A stretch of DNA of 64,000 nucleotides, from NCBI GenBank assembly GCA_963847615.1, contig CAWKAN010000025.1, positions 124,001 through 188,000 of the forward strand. The letters are read 5' to 3'. The notes beneath the pieces are model-generated. The model did not search any database and had not been told where the DNA came from. It worked only from the letters and a program-made list of their open reading frames with translations. This DNA comes from Palsa-883 sp963847615 (GTDB taxonomy: Bacteria; Pseudomonadota; Alphaproteobacteria; Acetobacterales; Acetobacteraceae). The position numbers were made by a program, and so were the translations under genes. How positions within the stretch are numbered: the first letter of the stretch is position 1; every line of letters begins with the position of its first letter. Positions 16,881 through 25,814 of this stretch are shown piece after piece.

Positions 16881-19800
16881 TTAGCCCCTTCGCCCGCCGA
16901 CCGACCGGGCACGCTTAGCGGCCTCGCCGGCGCCCGCCTTCGTCTTGGGCTGCTTCGCCGGCTTGCGGAGCACCACCCTCGGCGCCGTCACCGTCGGCGC
17001 CGCCACCGTCGGCGTCTCCGGCACCGCCCGCGCCAGCATCATCTCACAATACTGGTGCACCACCGCCGGCTCCAGCCTTTTCAGGCAGGCCAAGTCGCGC
17101 ACGCAATCCTCCGGCTTCACCAGGTAGCACGGGCTGCACACCATGTTGCGCTGGAGCGCGATCGCCCGCGGCCCGATCGGTCCCCACTCCGCGGCGTCCA
17201 CGATGCCCGAATGGATGCCGATCGTCGGCACGCCCAGCACCGCGGCGATGTGCTTCGGCCCGCTGTTGTTGCCCAGATACAGCGCGCAGGCCCGCAGCAG
17301 CCCGATCAACTCGGTCAATGCGGTGCGGCCCGCCAGCGAGACCACGCGCTTTCGGTTGACGACCGCCTCCAGCACCTCCTCGGCCAGCTCCACCTCATCG
17401 CGTCCGCCGATCAGCACCACGTTCACTCCGTTCTTCTCGACCAGCAGATCGATCACGGAGGCGAAATATTCCGCCGGCCATTGCCGCATGATGGCCCCGA
17501 CGCCGGGATGCACCGCCACCACCGGCTTGCGGAACAGGGCGCGCGCGTCGGCCGGGATGCCCCGCGGCAGCGCCATCTTGCCGGTCGCAAGCTGCGGCAG
17601 CACCGCGCGGTCCGCCTCGCCCGCCATCGCCACCGCGTTGACCAGCCGCACCAGGTCGTCGCTGATATGACTGTGCTTGCGGCGCAACTGGTTGTCGCCT
17701 TCCCATTCCAGCGCGACATCCAGCCAGGGGAACCGCCCGAGATGATCGTAGCCGGCGCGGAACCGCGCCGGCACGCCTTGCAGGATGTGACGGGTTTCGA
17801 CCTGCTTGCGCAGGTCCAGCGCCAGGTCGAAGCGATAAGGCGCCAGACGCTCTGTCAATGCATGCAGGTCCGCTTCGGTCAGATCCTTCTGGCCGAGGTC
17901 GGAGCGCGTGTGGAAGAATTCGAACTCGATCAGCTCGTCCACGCAGTCCTCGCCGGCCAGGAACGCCTTGGCGGCGCCGCTGGCGAGCAGATGGATCCGC
18001 GCCGAGGGGAAATGCCCCCGCAGCCGGCGCAGTGCCGGCAACGCGGTGATCAGGTCGCCGATGTGGTCCAGCTTCACCGCCAGGATGCGCCGGATCTCGT
18101 CCTTGCGGAACAGCGGCCGGCCGGCACAGATCAACCGCGCCGGTTCGGTGTCGGGACGGTATTCGTCGGCGAACTTGGTCAGTCGGGGGCTGTAGAACGG
18201 GTCGCCGCTCGCATACAGCGCCCGCCATTGCTTGCCGAAATGGCCGGCATCGAACACGTCCTTCAGCTTGGCGCGGCTCGCCAGCTCGTGGTGAATAAGT
18301 TGTGCATGCGGCGTGTAGACGACCGACAGGCCGTTGCGCCAGGCCCGCAGGCAGAAGTCCACGTCGTTGTTGACCACCTCGTGGGCCTCGTCGAATCGGC
18401 CAATCCGCTCAAATACCTCGCGGCGGGTCAGCAGGCAGGCACCGGTGACGGCGATGACGTTGCGCTGCGTCAGGGCCAGGCCGAAATAGCCGGGATCGTC
18501 CTCGGCCAGGAACCGGAACGAGTGACGGCCGGCTCCGAGCGTGGTCAGGAATATCCCGGCGTGCTGGACCTTGCGGTCCGGGTAGAGCAGTTGCGGCCCG
18601 ACGGCGCCGACCTCCGGCCGCTGCGCATGCTCCAGCAGGGCGTCCAGCCAGTCCTCCTGCTGCACCTCGATGTCATCGTTGAGGAACAGCAGGTATTCGC
18701 CGGACGCCTGCTTGGCCGCGCGGTTGTTGAACCGCGACCAGTTGAACGCCCCGGGACTAGCAACAACCTTGTCGGCCCCCTCGCGCACCAGCCGCTTCCA
18801 TTGCGGCAGGTCGGGTGGAATGTTGTCGATACAGATGATCTCGAAATTGCGGTACGCCGTCTTCGCCCGCAACGTCTCCAGGCAGGTCGCCACGTACCCT
18901 TGGGCGGCACAGGTGGGCATGATGATCGAGACCTTGCCGGTGGCCGGCGCAGCTCGCTTCAAGCGCCATATCCCCGGCAGGCAACCGGGCAGCAGGTCGG
19001 CCTTGATGGCCCGCCGCGCCGCCGCCGCCCGCAGCACACGCCGCTCGGCGTTCGGATCCGGCAGGTCGGCGTCGTCGCGCCGGCACAGCAGCTTCGGCAG
19101 GTGGCGGATATGGGATGCAAGCTCGGTGCAGCGCAGGACCGTGTCATAATCGCCCCGTCGCGCCAGCAAGGATCGCGCCGTGATTCCCGCGGCGGCAAAG
19201 ATCTCCGGGGTGGTAAACCAGGGGCGGCCGATATAGTTGGTCGAGAGCAGCAGATCGGGCGACCAGGCCGGCTTGAAATACGGCTCCCGCAGATGACTGG
19301 ACGGGCTGACGAGATCCTCGTCCGCATAGAAGAACTGGGCTTCGGCGTGCAACCCACGGGCGACGGCGATTTCGGCCAATGCGTCGCAGCCCAGCTGGTC
19401 GCCGGGGGAAAGCACGCCAACCAGACAAACAGCGCCGCTGGTCGAGGGCGGAACCAGCACCGCGCGGGCGGCGGTCGCGGGCAGAATGCTGACCTGGTCG
19501 CGCACGCCGGCGCGCTCGGCGATCGCCAGCAACGCGTCCGGCTTGGTTGCATCGGTTACCATCGCCAGGTGCCAGTCGCCATAGGCCTGGCCCGCCAAGG
19601 CGCGAAGCGTGGCCTCGAGTTTCTCCGGATCGACCGGGGCCCTGGCGACGAGCAGCAGGCGGAAGTGCGGACGGCACGCCAGCCGGTCGAGCATGTCGTG
19701 GAAGAGAGCGATTTCCGCGCGCGACATATGCCGATGGATCGTCGCATAGTCCTCGCTGTCCTGGCTCTGCTGCACCTCGATGCGGAATTCGGTCGCGAAT

Positions 19801-21263
19801 GTCCCGCCGTCCTTGGCCCTCAGCCGCAACCGAACGACGTGGGAGCCGCTCTCCAGGGAACGCGGCGGACAATGGAAAATATAGCCGCAACGTAGCGCGT
19901 CCGCCCAATCCGGGAACGCCGCTTCGACATCGCGACGCGCGGTGCCGTAGTAGGCCTGCCCCACAAGAAGTTCATCAAGCAAGACGTCGATCGCCTCAAC
20001 GCCGGAGCGCGCCAAGGCCCAGCCTTCGATGACCAGGCGCCCGGTTACCGTCTCGGGCACCACGCCGTCGATCACCGCCGGATGATCAAGCTGAAACCGG
20101 AACGCCGGTGCGTCGACCAAGGCGGTCGGCGCGGGTTGCGATGCCGCGGGCAACTGATCGGTTGCAGCCACCGTCAGCGCAAGCTCGGTTATGTCGTCCA
20201 GTCCGTTACGCGCCTCAATGCTGAGCTGGTGATCGCCGGATACCGCTGCCGCGAGCCGCTGCGTCAACCGGAATCCGGCGTGGCGTGCCTGCGGAACGCC
20301 CGGATGCTCCTCGGCCACGTCGGGCCGTGACAGACCCAGTTCAGCGTCACCGATCAGCTCGCCATCCAGGCGCACGGCAACCGCCGCAATACCGGTCGCA
20401 CACACAACCCATCCGGACACCAGGAGTTCGCCGTCCGTGCACAGGGTTGCCGCGTCGCAATGCACGAAGATCGCGCGGCGCGGATCGCTCACCGGCAGGG
20501 CATGCGGTGGCGGAGCCGGCACCTCGGACGGGGCTGGTTCCTGCGATGGCGCCTCCCCGAGCTCGACTGGAACAACGACGCGGTTTACCGCGCCGCTGAA
20601 CTCGATCGCCTCGACCGCAATTGAATCGGGTGCCTCACCTTCAGGCAGGGCTTCCGATAATTTGAAGCCCGATAGGCCAGCGTTGGCATAGCCTGGATAG
20701 GCACTGGCCACATCGTCCCGCGGGTGACCAAGCTTGACGAATCCCACCCGCTGCCCGCCCACGAATACCTGTACGGTCACAATCCTGGTCAACGCGACGG
20801 ACCAGCCGCTCACATGAAGGACGCCGGTTCGATCAACTATCGCCGTTTCCACGTAAAGTAGGACGGGCGTGGATCCCTCTGCGGGCAACGAATGGTCGGA
20901 GACCGGCCCCTTGACGAAGCGCGCCACCCCGGGATCGTTCGGATCGGTTGCTACTGTGAATGCGGTTCGGCGCTCGTGGCCGTCGCGCGTTCGGACGGCG
21001 ATTTCGAATGAGGTCGGCCGCAGCTTGAGGTCTTTTCGCCGCGCGAGATTCAAGGTGAACACTTGCCGGGTTCCGGCATCTCGACCGTACAACGCAAGCG
21101 CCATGACCTTGCCCTTGACGATCAGCCTGACTGCTTCGATCGGCCGCTCTGCGACAACCAGGCCAGTTAGCGCCAGATCGTGCCGATTGCGCGTCCATCC
21201 GGCTGTGATGGCACGGTCCATCTGAATATCTATTCGTGGTTCTGCGTTCGGCGAGGCTGACAT
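16881..21263 (-). CDS. giant fusion glycosyltransferase: three beta domains, GT2, GT9
   Basis: A 1460-residue fusion. Residues 1-510 hold at least three related beta-sandwich units marked by LxVSGWxxxxxxI...V...G..R.DV..(Y/F)P. About 525-765 is a GT-A-like region (HFRLLLVARAPVDPEKLEATL ... FFYADED). About 775-1020 is a GT2 core with KVSIIMPT, EYLLFLNDDIEV, VTGACLLTRREVFERIGRFDE and NNDVDFCLRAW. About 1055-1400 is a GT9 heptosyltransferase-like region (ILAVKLDHIGDLITALPALRR, VAVHPGVGAIMRQWP, NNSGPKHIAAVLGVP, CSPC). The tail is Lys/Ala-rich. It likely builds a surface glycan using two different sugars. The start is uncertain between ATG 21263 and ATG 21314 (17 residues longer). Neither has a strong ribosome site. 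Confidence 0.87.
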   Translation of the reverse strand: MSASPNAEPRIDIQMDRAITAGWTRNRHDLALTGLVVAERPIEAVRLIVKGKVMALALYGRDAGTRQVFTLNLARRKDLKLRPTSFEIAVRTRDGHERRTAFTVATDPNDPGVARFVKGPVSDHSLPAEGSTPVLLYVETAIVDRTGVLHVSGWSVALTRIVTVQVFVGGQRVGFVKLGHPRDDVASAYPGYANAGLSGFKLSEALPEGEAPDSIAVEAIEFSGAVNRVVVPVELGEAPSQEPAPSEVPAPPPHALPVSDPRRAIFVHCDAATLCTDGELLVSGWVVCATGIAAVAVRLDGELIGDAELGLSRPDVAEEHPGVPQARHAGFRLTQRLAAAVSGDHQLSIEARNGLDDITELALTVAATDQLPAASQPAPTALVDAPAFRFQLDHPAVIDGVVPETVTGRLVIEGWALARSGVEAIDVLLDELLVGQAYYGTARRDVEAAFPDWADALRCGYIFHCPPRSLESGSHVVRLRLRAKDGGTFATEFRIEVQQSQDSEDYATIHRHMSRAEIALFHDMLDRLACRPHFRLLLVARAPVDPEKLEATLRALAGQAYGDWHLAMVTDATKPDALLAIAERAGVRDQVSILPATAARAVLVPPSTSGAVCLVGVLSPGDQLGCDALAEIAVARGLHAEAQFFYADEDLVSPSSHLREPYFKPAWSPDLLLSTNYIGRPWFTTPEIFAAAGITARSLLARRGDYDTVLRCTELASHIRHLPKLLCRRDDADLPDPNAERRVLRAAAARRAIKADLLPGCLPGIWRLKRAAPATGKVSIIMPTCAAQGYVATCLETLRAKTAYRNFEIICIDNIPPDLPQWKRLVREGADKVVASPGAFNWSRFNNRAAKQASGEYLLFLNDDIEVQQEDWLDALLEHAQRPEVGAVGPQLLYPDRKVQHAGIFLTTLGAGRHSFRFLAEDDPGYFGLALTQRNVIAVTGACLLTRREVFERIGRFDEAHEVVNNDVDFCLRAWRNGLSVVYTPHAQLIHHELASRAKLKDVFDAGHFGKQWRALYASGDPFYSPRLTKFADEYRPDTEPARLICAGRPLFRKDEIRRILAVKLDHIGDLITALPALRRLRGHFPSARIHLLASGAAKAFLAGEDCVDELIEFEFFHTRSDLGQKDLTEADLHALTERLAPYRFDLALDLRKQVETRHILQGVPARFRAGYDHLGRFPWLDVALEWEGDNQLRRKHSHISDDLVRLVNAVAMAGEADRAVLPQLATGKMALPRGIPADARALFRKPVVAVHPGVGAIMRQWPAEYFASVIDLLVEKNGVNVVLIGGRDEVELAEEVLEAVVNRKRVVSLAGRTALTELIGLLRACALYLGNNSGPKHIAAVLGVPTIGIHSGIVDAAEWGPIGPRAIALQRNMVCSPCYLVKPEDCVRDLACLKRLEPAVVHQYCEMMLARAVPETPTVAAPTVTAPRVVLRKPAKQPKTKAGAGEAAKRARSVGGRRG

Positions 21264-21978
21264 CACGCTTTCGTCCCGGCAACTTCGTCCGGGCGGCACG
21301 TATTCACCAACCATTCCGGATCGTTAAGGGCTGCCGCTGGACCACCAGGATTGTCGCTCACCAGCCGGAATTTCCCACATTGTCGCGGGATGCCGGCGAC
21401 GGCATTGTCGTACCAAACGGTTTTCGCGCTGCCGCCAATACAGGGCGCATGCGCCAGGCGCGAAACGCCCCATGGTACCATTGGGGGGCGGCGAGGACCG
21501 AGCCACCGCCCGTGAGAGTGGGAGAAATCCTGGCTGGCCCCCCGATGTCGTTGGTATCCCCGCGGTTCATACTCCACCAGCCCCCCTGATAGCACCGTAG
21601 GCGAGCCGCAACATCTTCGCGGAGAAGGTGACACAAGGCTCCAGGTCGTGCGAATGGGCCGATTTTTCGGACCGCGAAGCCGACACCGGACCATCTCCAG
21701 ACTTCATAACAGGTGCAATCCCGACCGTATTCCGGTTCGCCTTGGACGCCTGGCCCGCGGCGCTTGCCGGTGGTATTTTACCGCCCTCTTTTGACAGGGC
21801 CAGGGCTCGATTTCAACACGCCTGGCGTCTCGCCACAGGGTCTTAGGCGGCGGCCAGACCCCAACGGTTCCAGGTCGGTTGAAACGACAACCCGGGCCAG
21901 GGCGACGAGCCAACACGACCCCGCTGCGACGTGTCACCCGCGCGGATCAGGCCGGTGCGCTGGCTACCAGGTGTCGGC
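21264..21978. other. gene-poor stretch upstream of the giant glycosyltransferase
   Basis: No gene is supported in these 700 bases. Frames are short and overlap on both strands. One recognisable item is a palindrome centred on GGTACC (CCCC ATGGTACCAT TGGGG, 21468-21486), a module that recurs inside the mosaic elements near 29.4 and 34.4 kb. The rest may hold the promoter of the glycan operon or the remains of an insertion. Confidence 0.4.
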
Positions 21979-22374
21979 TCATGGGGGGAATGGAAGCCGC
22001 CCTTCCTTGTAGCCGTCCCGGATGAAATGCTCTTGTGCTGACATGTCAGCGCCGTTCCCGATGCTCTTGGCGACATCAGGGTATTCCTTCAGATACCACT
22101 CGTCGTCAACCGCGATCGCAAAGGGAATCCGGCCTTCGAAATACCCGTCGTCGATAAAGTGCTGCTTTGCCGACGTCGTGTGCCCATGGGCAATCGCCTC
22201 AGCCACGTCGGGGTAGTTGGTCAAATACCACTCCTCATCCACGTCGATCGCGCTCAGCAGCAGCTTAATCATGTTGATCAGATTTGCGTAGCTGGCGGTG
22301 GCCATCAACTGTCCCTTGGACGTGGACATCTCGACGCAACGCTTGACCACGTCGAATGGCGGAAGATACTTCAT
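21979..22374 (-). CDS. small protein with two WYLxxYPDV repeats
   Basis: A 131-residue protein whose C-terminal two-thirds are two tandem copies of the 40-residue module seen at 16564-16860: DEEWYLTNYPDVAEAI ... HFIDDGYFEGRIP and DDEWYLKEYPDVAKSI ... HFIRDGYKEGRLP. The N-terminal 45 residues (KYLPPFDVVKRCVEMSTSKG) are unlike anything I know. The ATG at 22374 follows GAGGGGA. It is the first gene of the minus-strand glycan island. The recurrence of the module in two separate small genes that bracket the giant glycosyltransferase suggests a common partner. Confidence 0.75.
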   Translation of the reverse strand: MKYLPPFDVVKRCVEMSTSKGQLMATASYANLINMIKLLLSAIDVDEEWYLTNYPDVAEAIAHGHTTSAKQHFIDDGYFEGRIPFAIAVDDEWYLKEYPDVAKSIGNGADMSAQEHFIRDGYKEGRLPFPP

Positions 22375-22809
22375 AGTCCCCTCATGATTGGCACAGTCTG
22401 GACCAGCCCTGCACTTTTGGCCCAGTCCCCCGGTGCGCGCAAGCGTCTCCTCAGGCGGCGAGACCCTCACGGCGGGTTGAATTTCGCCTGACCGCCATTG
22501 CCCGACAGGGCCCTGGGCCGCCGCAGCAGCCGACGCAAGGCATGCGTCCTATACGGCAGCGTTTTGGCAACGCATCTGGCGCCTGCCGCGGCGACAGTCG
22601 TGCTCATCAGCCTGCAACCGCTGGAACCCGTTGGCCGCTCCCTGCGACGGCGCACCGGTCCGGCGCGGCGCCGCCGGCCCGCGCGGCGCGGCCCGACGCC
22701 CGACGACGGCACCCCCCGGTGATCCGCTACCAGCCCGTCAACGCCAGCCCCTCGATGGCAGTCCTTCCCGACCGACCATCGACATCAACGCATCGTCGGG
22801 CTGCCGCCG
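22375..22809. other. gene-free stretch
   Basis: Nothing convincing is seen in these 435 bases between the repeat protein and the end of the debranching enzyme gene. Both are on the minus strand, so the promoter of the glycan island should lie at the lower end of this region, near 22380-22480, where GC content drops. No clear -35/-10 pair could be chosen. Confidence 0.4.
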
Positions 22810-24962
22810 TCAGGCCGGTGTCACCCCGCGCTGCCGCACGGCGGCCGCATCGCCGCGCAGCACCTCGAAGCGGGTCGCGGCACCGTCGCGCCGGAAGCTG
22901 ATGTCGAATTCGCGCGCACCCAGGCGCAGTCCGTACAGCGTCACATCCGTCAGCCAATCCGGCAACGCCGGGTCGACATGCAGCACGCCGCGCGGCGCGT
23001 CCGGCTGCGATCCCGAGCAGCGCCTGCAACAGCATGAAGGCCGAGCCGGCGGCCCAGGCTTGCGGCACGTTGGCGCCGCGATACTGCACCGGGAAGGTGG
23101 TGCCGTCGCGCTCGATGCCGGCATACAGCTCGGGCAACTGGTGGAGCACGAAATGGCTCGCCGCGCCGGAGATGTCGCGGGCGATCCGCCCGGCCTCGGT
23201 GGCGAAGCCGTAGCGCTTGCAGCCGGCGGCGATGATGCGCGTTGTCGTGCGGCCAGACCGAGCCGCGTTGATAGCACGTACGGATTGTACGCCGGATGCA
23301 GCGCCGACAGCGTGCGGATGCCCCAGCCGGTAGTTCATGTCGGATGCCATCAGCCTGGCCACGACGCGCGCGGCACGCTCGGGCGGCACGATACCGGAAT
23401 AAAGACAGTGCCCGGGGTTCGACGCGACGGACAGCACCGGGCGCTTCTCGCCGTCCAGCATGAAGGCGTAGAAATCCGACCCGCCTCGTCCCAGAACGTC
23501 TCGTTGAACTTTTCGAACAGCGCCGCCGCCTTGCCGCGCAGCGTCGCCGCCCGGTCCGGGCGCGCCAGTTCGTCATAGACCTCCGCCATCCGCCGCCAGG
23601 CATCGTAGACATAGCCTTGCAACTCGCACAGCGCCTTGGGTCCCTTGACCGGCGATCCGTCGGCGTTGCACGAGGAGTCGCCGGAATCCTTCCAGGCCAT
23701 GTTCTCGTAGCCGACCGGCGAACGCGTTTCGATATTCCTGGAAGCCGTCGCCGTCGCGATCGCCCCAGTCGTCGATCCAGGCCAGGCAGGCCTCGGCCGT
23801 CGCCAGATGCGCTCCAGCAGCGCGCGATCGCCGGTGGCGCGCCAGGCGGCGTGCAGCACGATCAGATAGAGCGGCGTGGCATCGGCGGTGCCGTAATACG
23901 GCGTGTGCGGGATCAGCTTGAAATGCGCCAGCTCGCCGTAGCGCAGCTCGTGCAGGATCTTGCCCGGCTCGGCATCGCGCCAGTCGTCGCGCTCGGTGGC
24001 CTGCAGCTGGCCCAGCACCTCCAGCGCGCCACGGGCGAAGTCCGGGATAGATCAGCATGGTCTGCAACGAGGCGATCAGGCTGTCGCGGCCGAACGGCGC
24101 CACGAACCACGGCAGGCCCGCGGCGGGAAACGAGCACCGCGCCGCCGGTGCCCGGCATCGACAGGCGCAGCGCCGCCATGTCGTCCAGCGCCTGCGAGTA
24201 GAAGCGGTAGAATTCCTCGTTCGAGGTTTGCAGCCGCGGCACGGTTTGCCGCCACGTCTCGCCCGCATGGGCGTGCGCCGAGCGGCGGGTGTGATGGGCG
24301 CAGTCGAGCGGCGCCGGGAAGCGGCGTTCGCCGTCGGTCAGGTCGTAGAGCAGGCAGCAATGCCAGGTGGCGCCGGGGGCGAGGCTGATCTCGAAGCTGA
24401 TGCGCCCGTTGGCGAACACCGCGCGCGAATCGCTTTCATGCGCGCGGACCGTGATCGCGCGCATGAAGTCGCGGTTGCGATACACCGTGGACAGGCGCTG
24501 TTCCGGCTCGGACCACGCCGTCGTGATGTGGCCGCGGCGGATGATCCTTTGCCGCTTCACCTCGAAGATGTCGGCGAAATCGCAGCGGATGGCGACCTCC
24601 AGGTTGAAGCGGACCGGCTTCGGGCTATGGTTGGTCAGGTCCATGTCCTCGTGCAACCCGCCGTCGAGCGCGCGGCTGAGCATGAAGCCGATGCTGCGGG
24701 CCGGAACCTCGCCATCCTCGGTGACGAAGTCATTGTTGGTCAGGAACAGCCGCGCGGTGTCGTAGGTGACGGCGCCGCCGCTCAGCAGCTCCCACGTCTC
24801 GCCGTTGGCATAGACCGCCCAGGCGCTGAGCAGCCTGGTGTCGAAGAAATACAGGCCCTTGTCGGACGGCCAGGCGATCCGGCCGTCCGGCTCGGTGACC
24901 AGGATGATCTGCCCCTGGTGGATGGCGATCTGCGGCGGGCCGACCTGAACCTTGAATGGCAT
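22810..24962 (-). pseudogene. glycogen debranching enzyme (amylo-alpha-1,6-glucosidase), multiply frameshifted
   Basis: Reading the minus strand and changing frame at least six times gives one normal-length protein. The N-terminal debranching domain is intact to about 24130 (PFKVQVGPPQIAIHQG, GLYFFDTRLLSAW, DLTNHSPKPV). It is followed by WFVAPFGRDSLIASLQTM, GKILHELRYGELAHF, PYYGTADATPLYL, AWIDDWGDRDGDGF, WKDSGDS and NPGHCLYSGIVPP, ending REFDISFRRDGAATRF and a TGA at 22810-22812. The family hydrolyses alpha-1,6 branches or related alpha-glucans. The density of indels in 22.8-24.2 kb is far above the rest of the window, so either a local run of sequence errors or a decaying gene is possible. 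The start at 24962 is chosen by the family N-terminus. Confidence 0.82.
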
Positions 24963-25019
24963 GGTGCTGTTGTACCGCAAGGCGAGCCGGCACAACCTAC
25001 GGGCATCGCCTGGACGAAG

Positions 25020-25124
25020 GGAAGGCCGGGGTTAGCCCCGCCACCACCGGAGGGCTCTGCCCCCTGGACTCCCGCCAAGGGCACAGCCCGGCCTTCGCCG
25101 GGGCAGGCTTTTGGAACCCCGCAG
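25020..25124. repeat. partial copy of the mosaic hairpin element
   Basis: GC-rich stem-loops (around GGCCGGGGTTAGCCCCG, then CCGCCAAGGGC...TTGGAACCCC) match part of the full elements at 34161-34464 and 46624-46913. The loop of the CCAAGGGC/TTGG hairpin contains a further hairpin (CCCGGCCTTCGCCGGGG) that is shared with the copy near 29.4 kb but absent from the two full copies. Confidence 0.7.
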
Positions 25125-25239
25125 CCCGCATTTCCCGGATGGACCGGAATTTTCTGGTGCTTTTCGTTCAAATGCACCATGAATATAAGCGTGTTAACCT
25201 TGGATCGGACACGCAGCCCTGGAACAACCAGCGGGTGAA

Positions 25240-25560
25240 ACGCCCTGCGGGTCGACTTCGACCGACGACTGAGGCTGGAGTTCTCCGCTGGCCGCATCAC
25301 CGCCGACGCCGGCTTGTTGGCCCATCGCGAATTGGACGATACGGTCGGGCTGACCGGTCTGGCGGGCAAGATGCTGTTCGAGTGGCGCCGAGGCAAGAAC
25401 ACCCCCCATCTGCTGACCAGGCTGTTTCGCCAGTCCGTGTTTGGCCGCTCCGCTGGCGATGAGGTTGTCCGCCAGGTTCGACCGGAGAGCATCGCGGGAG
25501 AACCGCGTTCAGATACCGGGCAGCGCGTCGGAATGCCGGCGATTTCAGCCATTGTGGGAA
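25240..25560 (+). mobile_element. IS1380-family-like transposase remnant (N-terminal part)
   Basis: One frame reads VDFDRRLRLEFSAGRITADAGLL, then AHRELDDTVGLTGLAG, then HLLTRLFRQSVFGRSAGDEVV, the N-terminal pattern of IS1380-type DDE transposases (strand, GGLLLxRELDxxxGLT, LLRQRVFGLALGYED). The match stops at about 25560. No catalytic DDE region or terminal inverted repeats were found, so this is a dead fragment. The preceding mosaic hairpin repeat and following reading are unrelated. A GC content below the surroundings fits an acquired piece. Confidence 0.65.
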
Positions 25561-25814
25561 AGATCGAAAGGCTCTCGCAGACTTCCGGACAAAGCAATAC
25601 TTGGTGGGGGCAACCCAAAACGGCGTCCGATGCCTGCCGGTGTGGTCATCGCGGCCAGCCACCGGCAGAATCCCGGCTCAACCAAGCCTGGCCAGGCTCA
25701 GGATGGTCGGTTGTGTCCGGAAACGCTCCGTTACTTATCGTTACCGAATGACCATTGTCTGAGCACGTCCACCTGCTATCCCTCTACCACCTGGCCCGGA
25801 CGGGAATATTCTCC

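Noticed and set aside
17055..19895. 946-codon open frame on the + strand opposite the giant glycosyltransferase
   Set aside because: Antisense shadow; the minus-strand frame shows clear GT2 and GT9 motifs.
21358..21636. a 92-codon minus-strand gene upstream of the giant glycosyltransferase
   Set aside because: It overlaps other equally open frames, runs through a palindromic repeat module and has no recognisable domain.
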